Source of the DNA: Pseudomonadota bacterium
GTDB taxonomy: Bacteria > Pseudomonadota > Alphaproteobacteria > Rhizobiales > Methyloligellaceae
Reading direction: 5' to 3'
Assembly (NCBI GenBank): GCA_022567275.1
Contig: JADFHH010000094.1
Span: 1 to 6,647 of the forward strand
DNA: 6,647 bases
Part shown: positions 6,636-6,647 of the stretch, one piece after another
How the letters are laid out: each line of letters opens with the position of its first letter
Position numbering within the stretch: the first letter of the stretch is position 1
Made by a program: the position numbers and the translations under genes
The notes under the pieces: model-generated
Told to the model about the DNA's origin: nothing
Seen by the model: only the letters and a program-made list of their open reading frames with translations
Database searches by the model: none

Positions 6636-6647
6636 GATGTTTTTTTA

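Noticed and set aside
1..6647. Mobile elements, CRISPR arrays, tRNA or rRNA genes, or an unknown defence-type system.
   Set aside because: No transposase or integrase motifs, no spaced repeats and no cloverleaf or rRNA-like sequence were seen. All space is filled by six genes of known families and one short regulatory gap.

Overview
The window is GC-rich, with a strong G/C preference at third codon positions, and every convincing gene lies on the minus strand. The gene families and codon style (a HyuA-type hydantoinase/oxoprolinase, an EmrRAB-like efflux cassette, and a LivK-type substrate-binding protein) suggest an alphaproteobacterium, perhaps of the Rhizobiales/Rhodospirillales kind. That assignment is an inference from style, not from a marker gene.

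In transcription order (right to left): (1) 6621-5353, an exported substrate-binding protein of a branched-chain-amino-acid-type ABC transporter, apparently starting at a rare CTG codon, followed by a rho-independent terminator at 5325-5292. (2) A short AT-rich regulatory gap holding a near-perfect 24-bp dyad (5214-5237), which overlaps a TATAAT -10-like sequence and ends 6 nt before the next start codon. (3) 5207-4701, a MarR-family regulator. (4) 4711-3587, an EmrA/HlyD-type membrane-fusion protein. (5) 3590-2064, an EmrB/QacA-type 14-helix DHA2 transporter. (6) 2021-1, a HyuA-type ATP-dependent hydantoinase/oxoprolinase subunit, nearly complete but cut by the left edge.

Genes 3 to 5 overlap (11 nt, then 4 nt) and look like one translationally coupled operon: a repressor, an inner-membrane adaptor and a proton-driven exporter. 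The hyuA-like gene follows after 42 nt with no terminator visible between, and has its own good ribosome binding site. The simplest reading is that a MarR-controlled efflux operon continues into a cyclic-amide hydrolase gene. A HyuB-type partner would be expected just beyond the left edge but cannot be seen. The substrate-binding protein is a separate, terminated transcription unit. It may serve uptake of a related amino acid or amide, but the window gives no direct evidence of its ligand.

I see no mobile elements, tRNA/rRNA genes, CRISPR arrays or clear signs of recent transfer. All protein families are known. The points most worth checking are the CTG start, the operator/promoter arrangement of the MarR gene, and the linkage of the hydantoinase to an efflux cassette.
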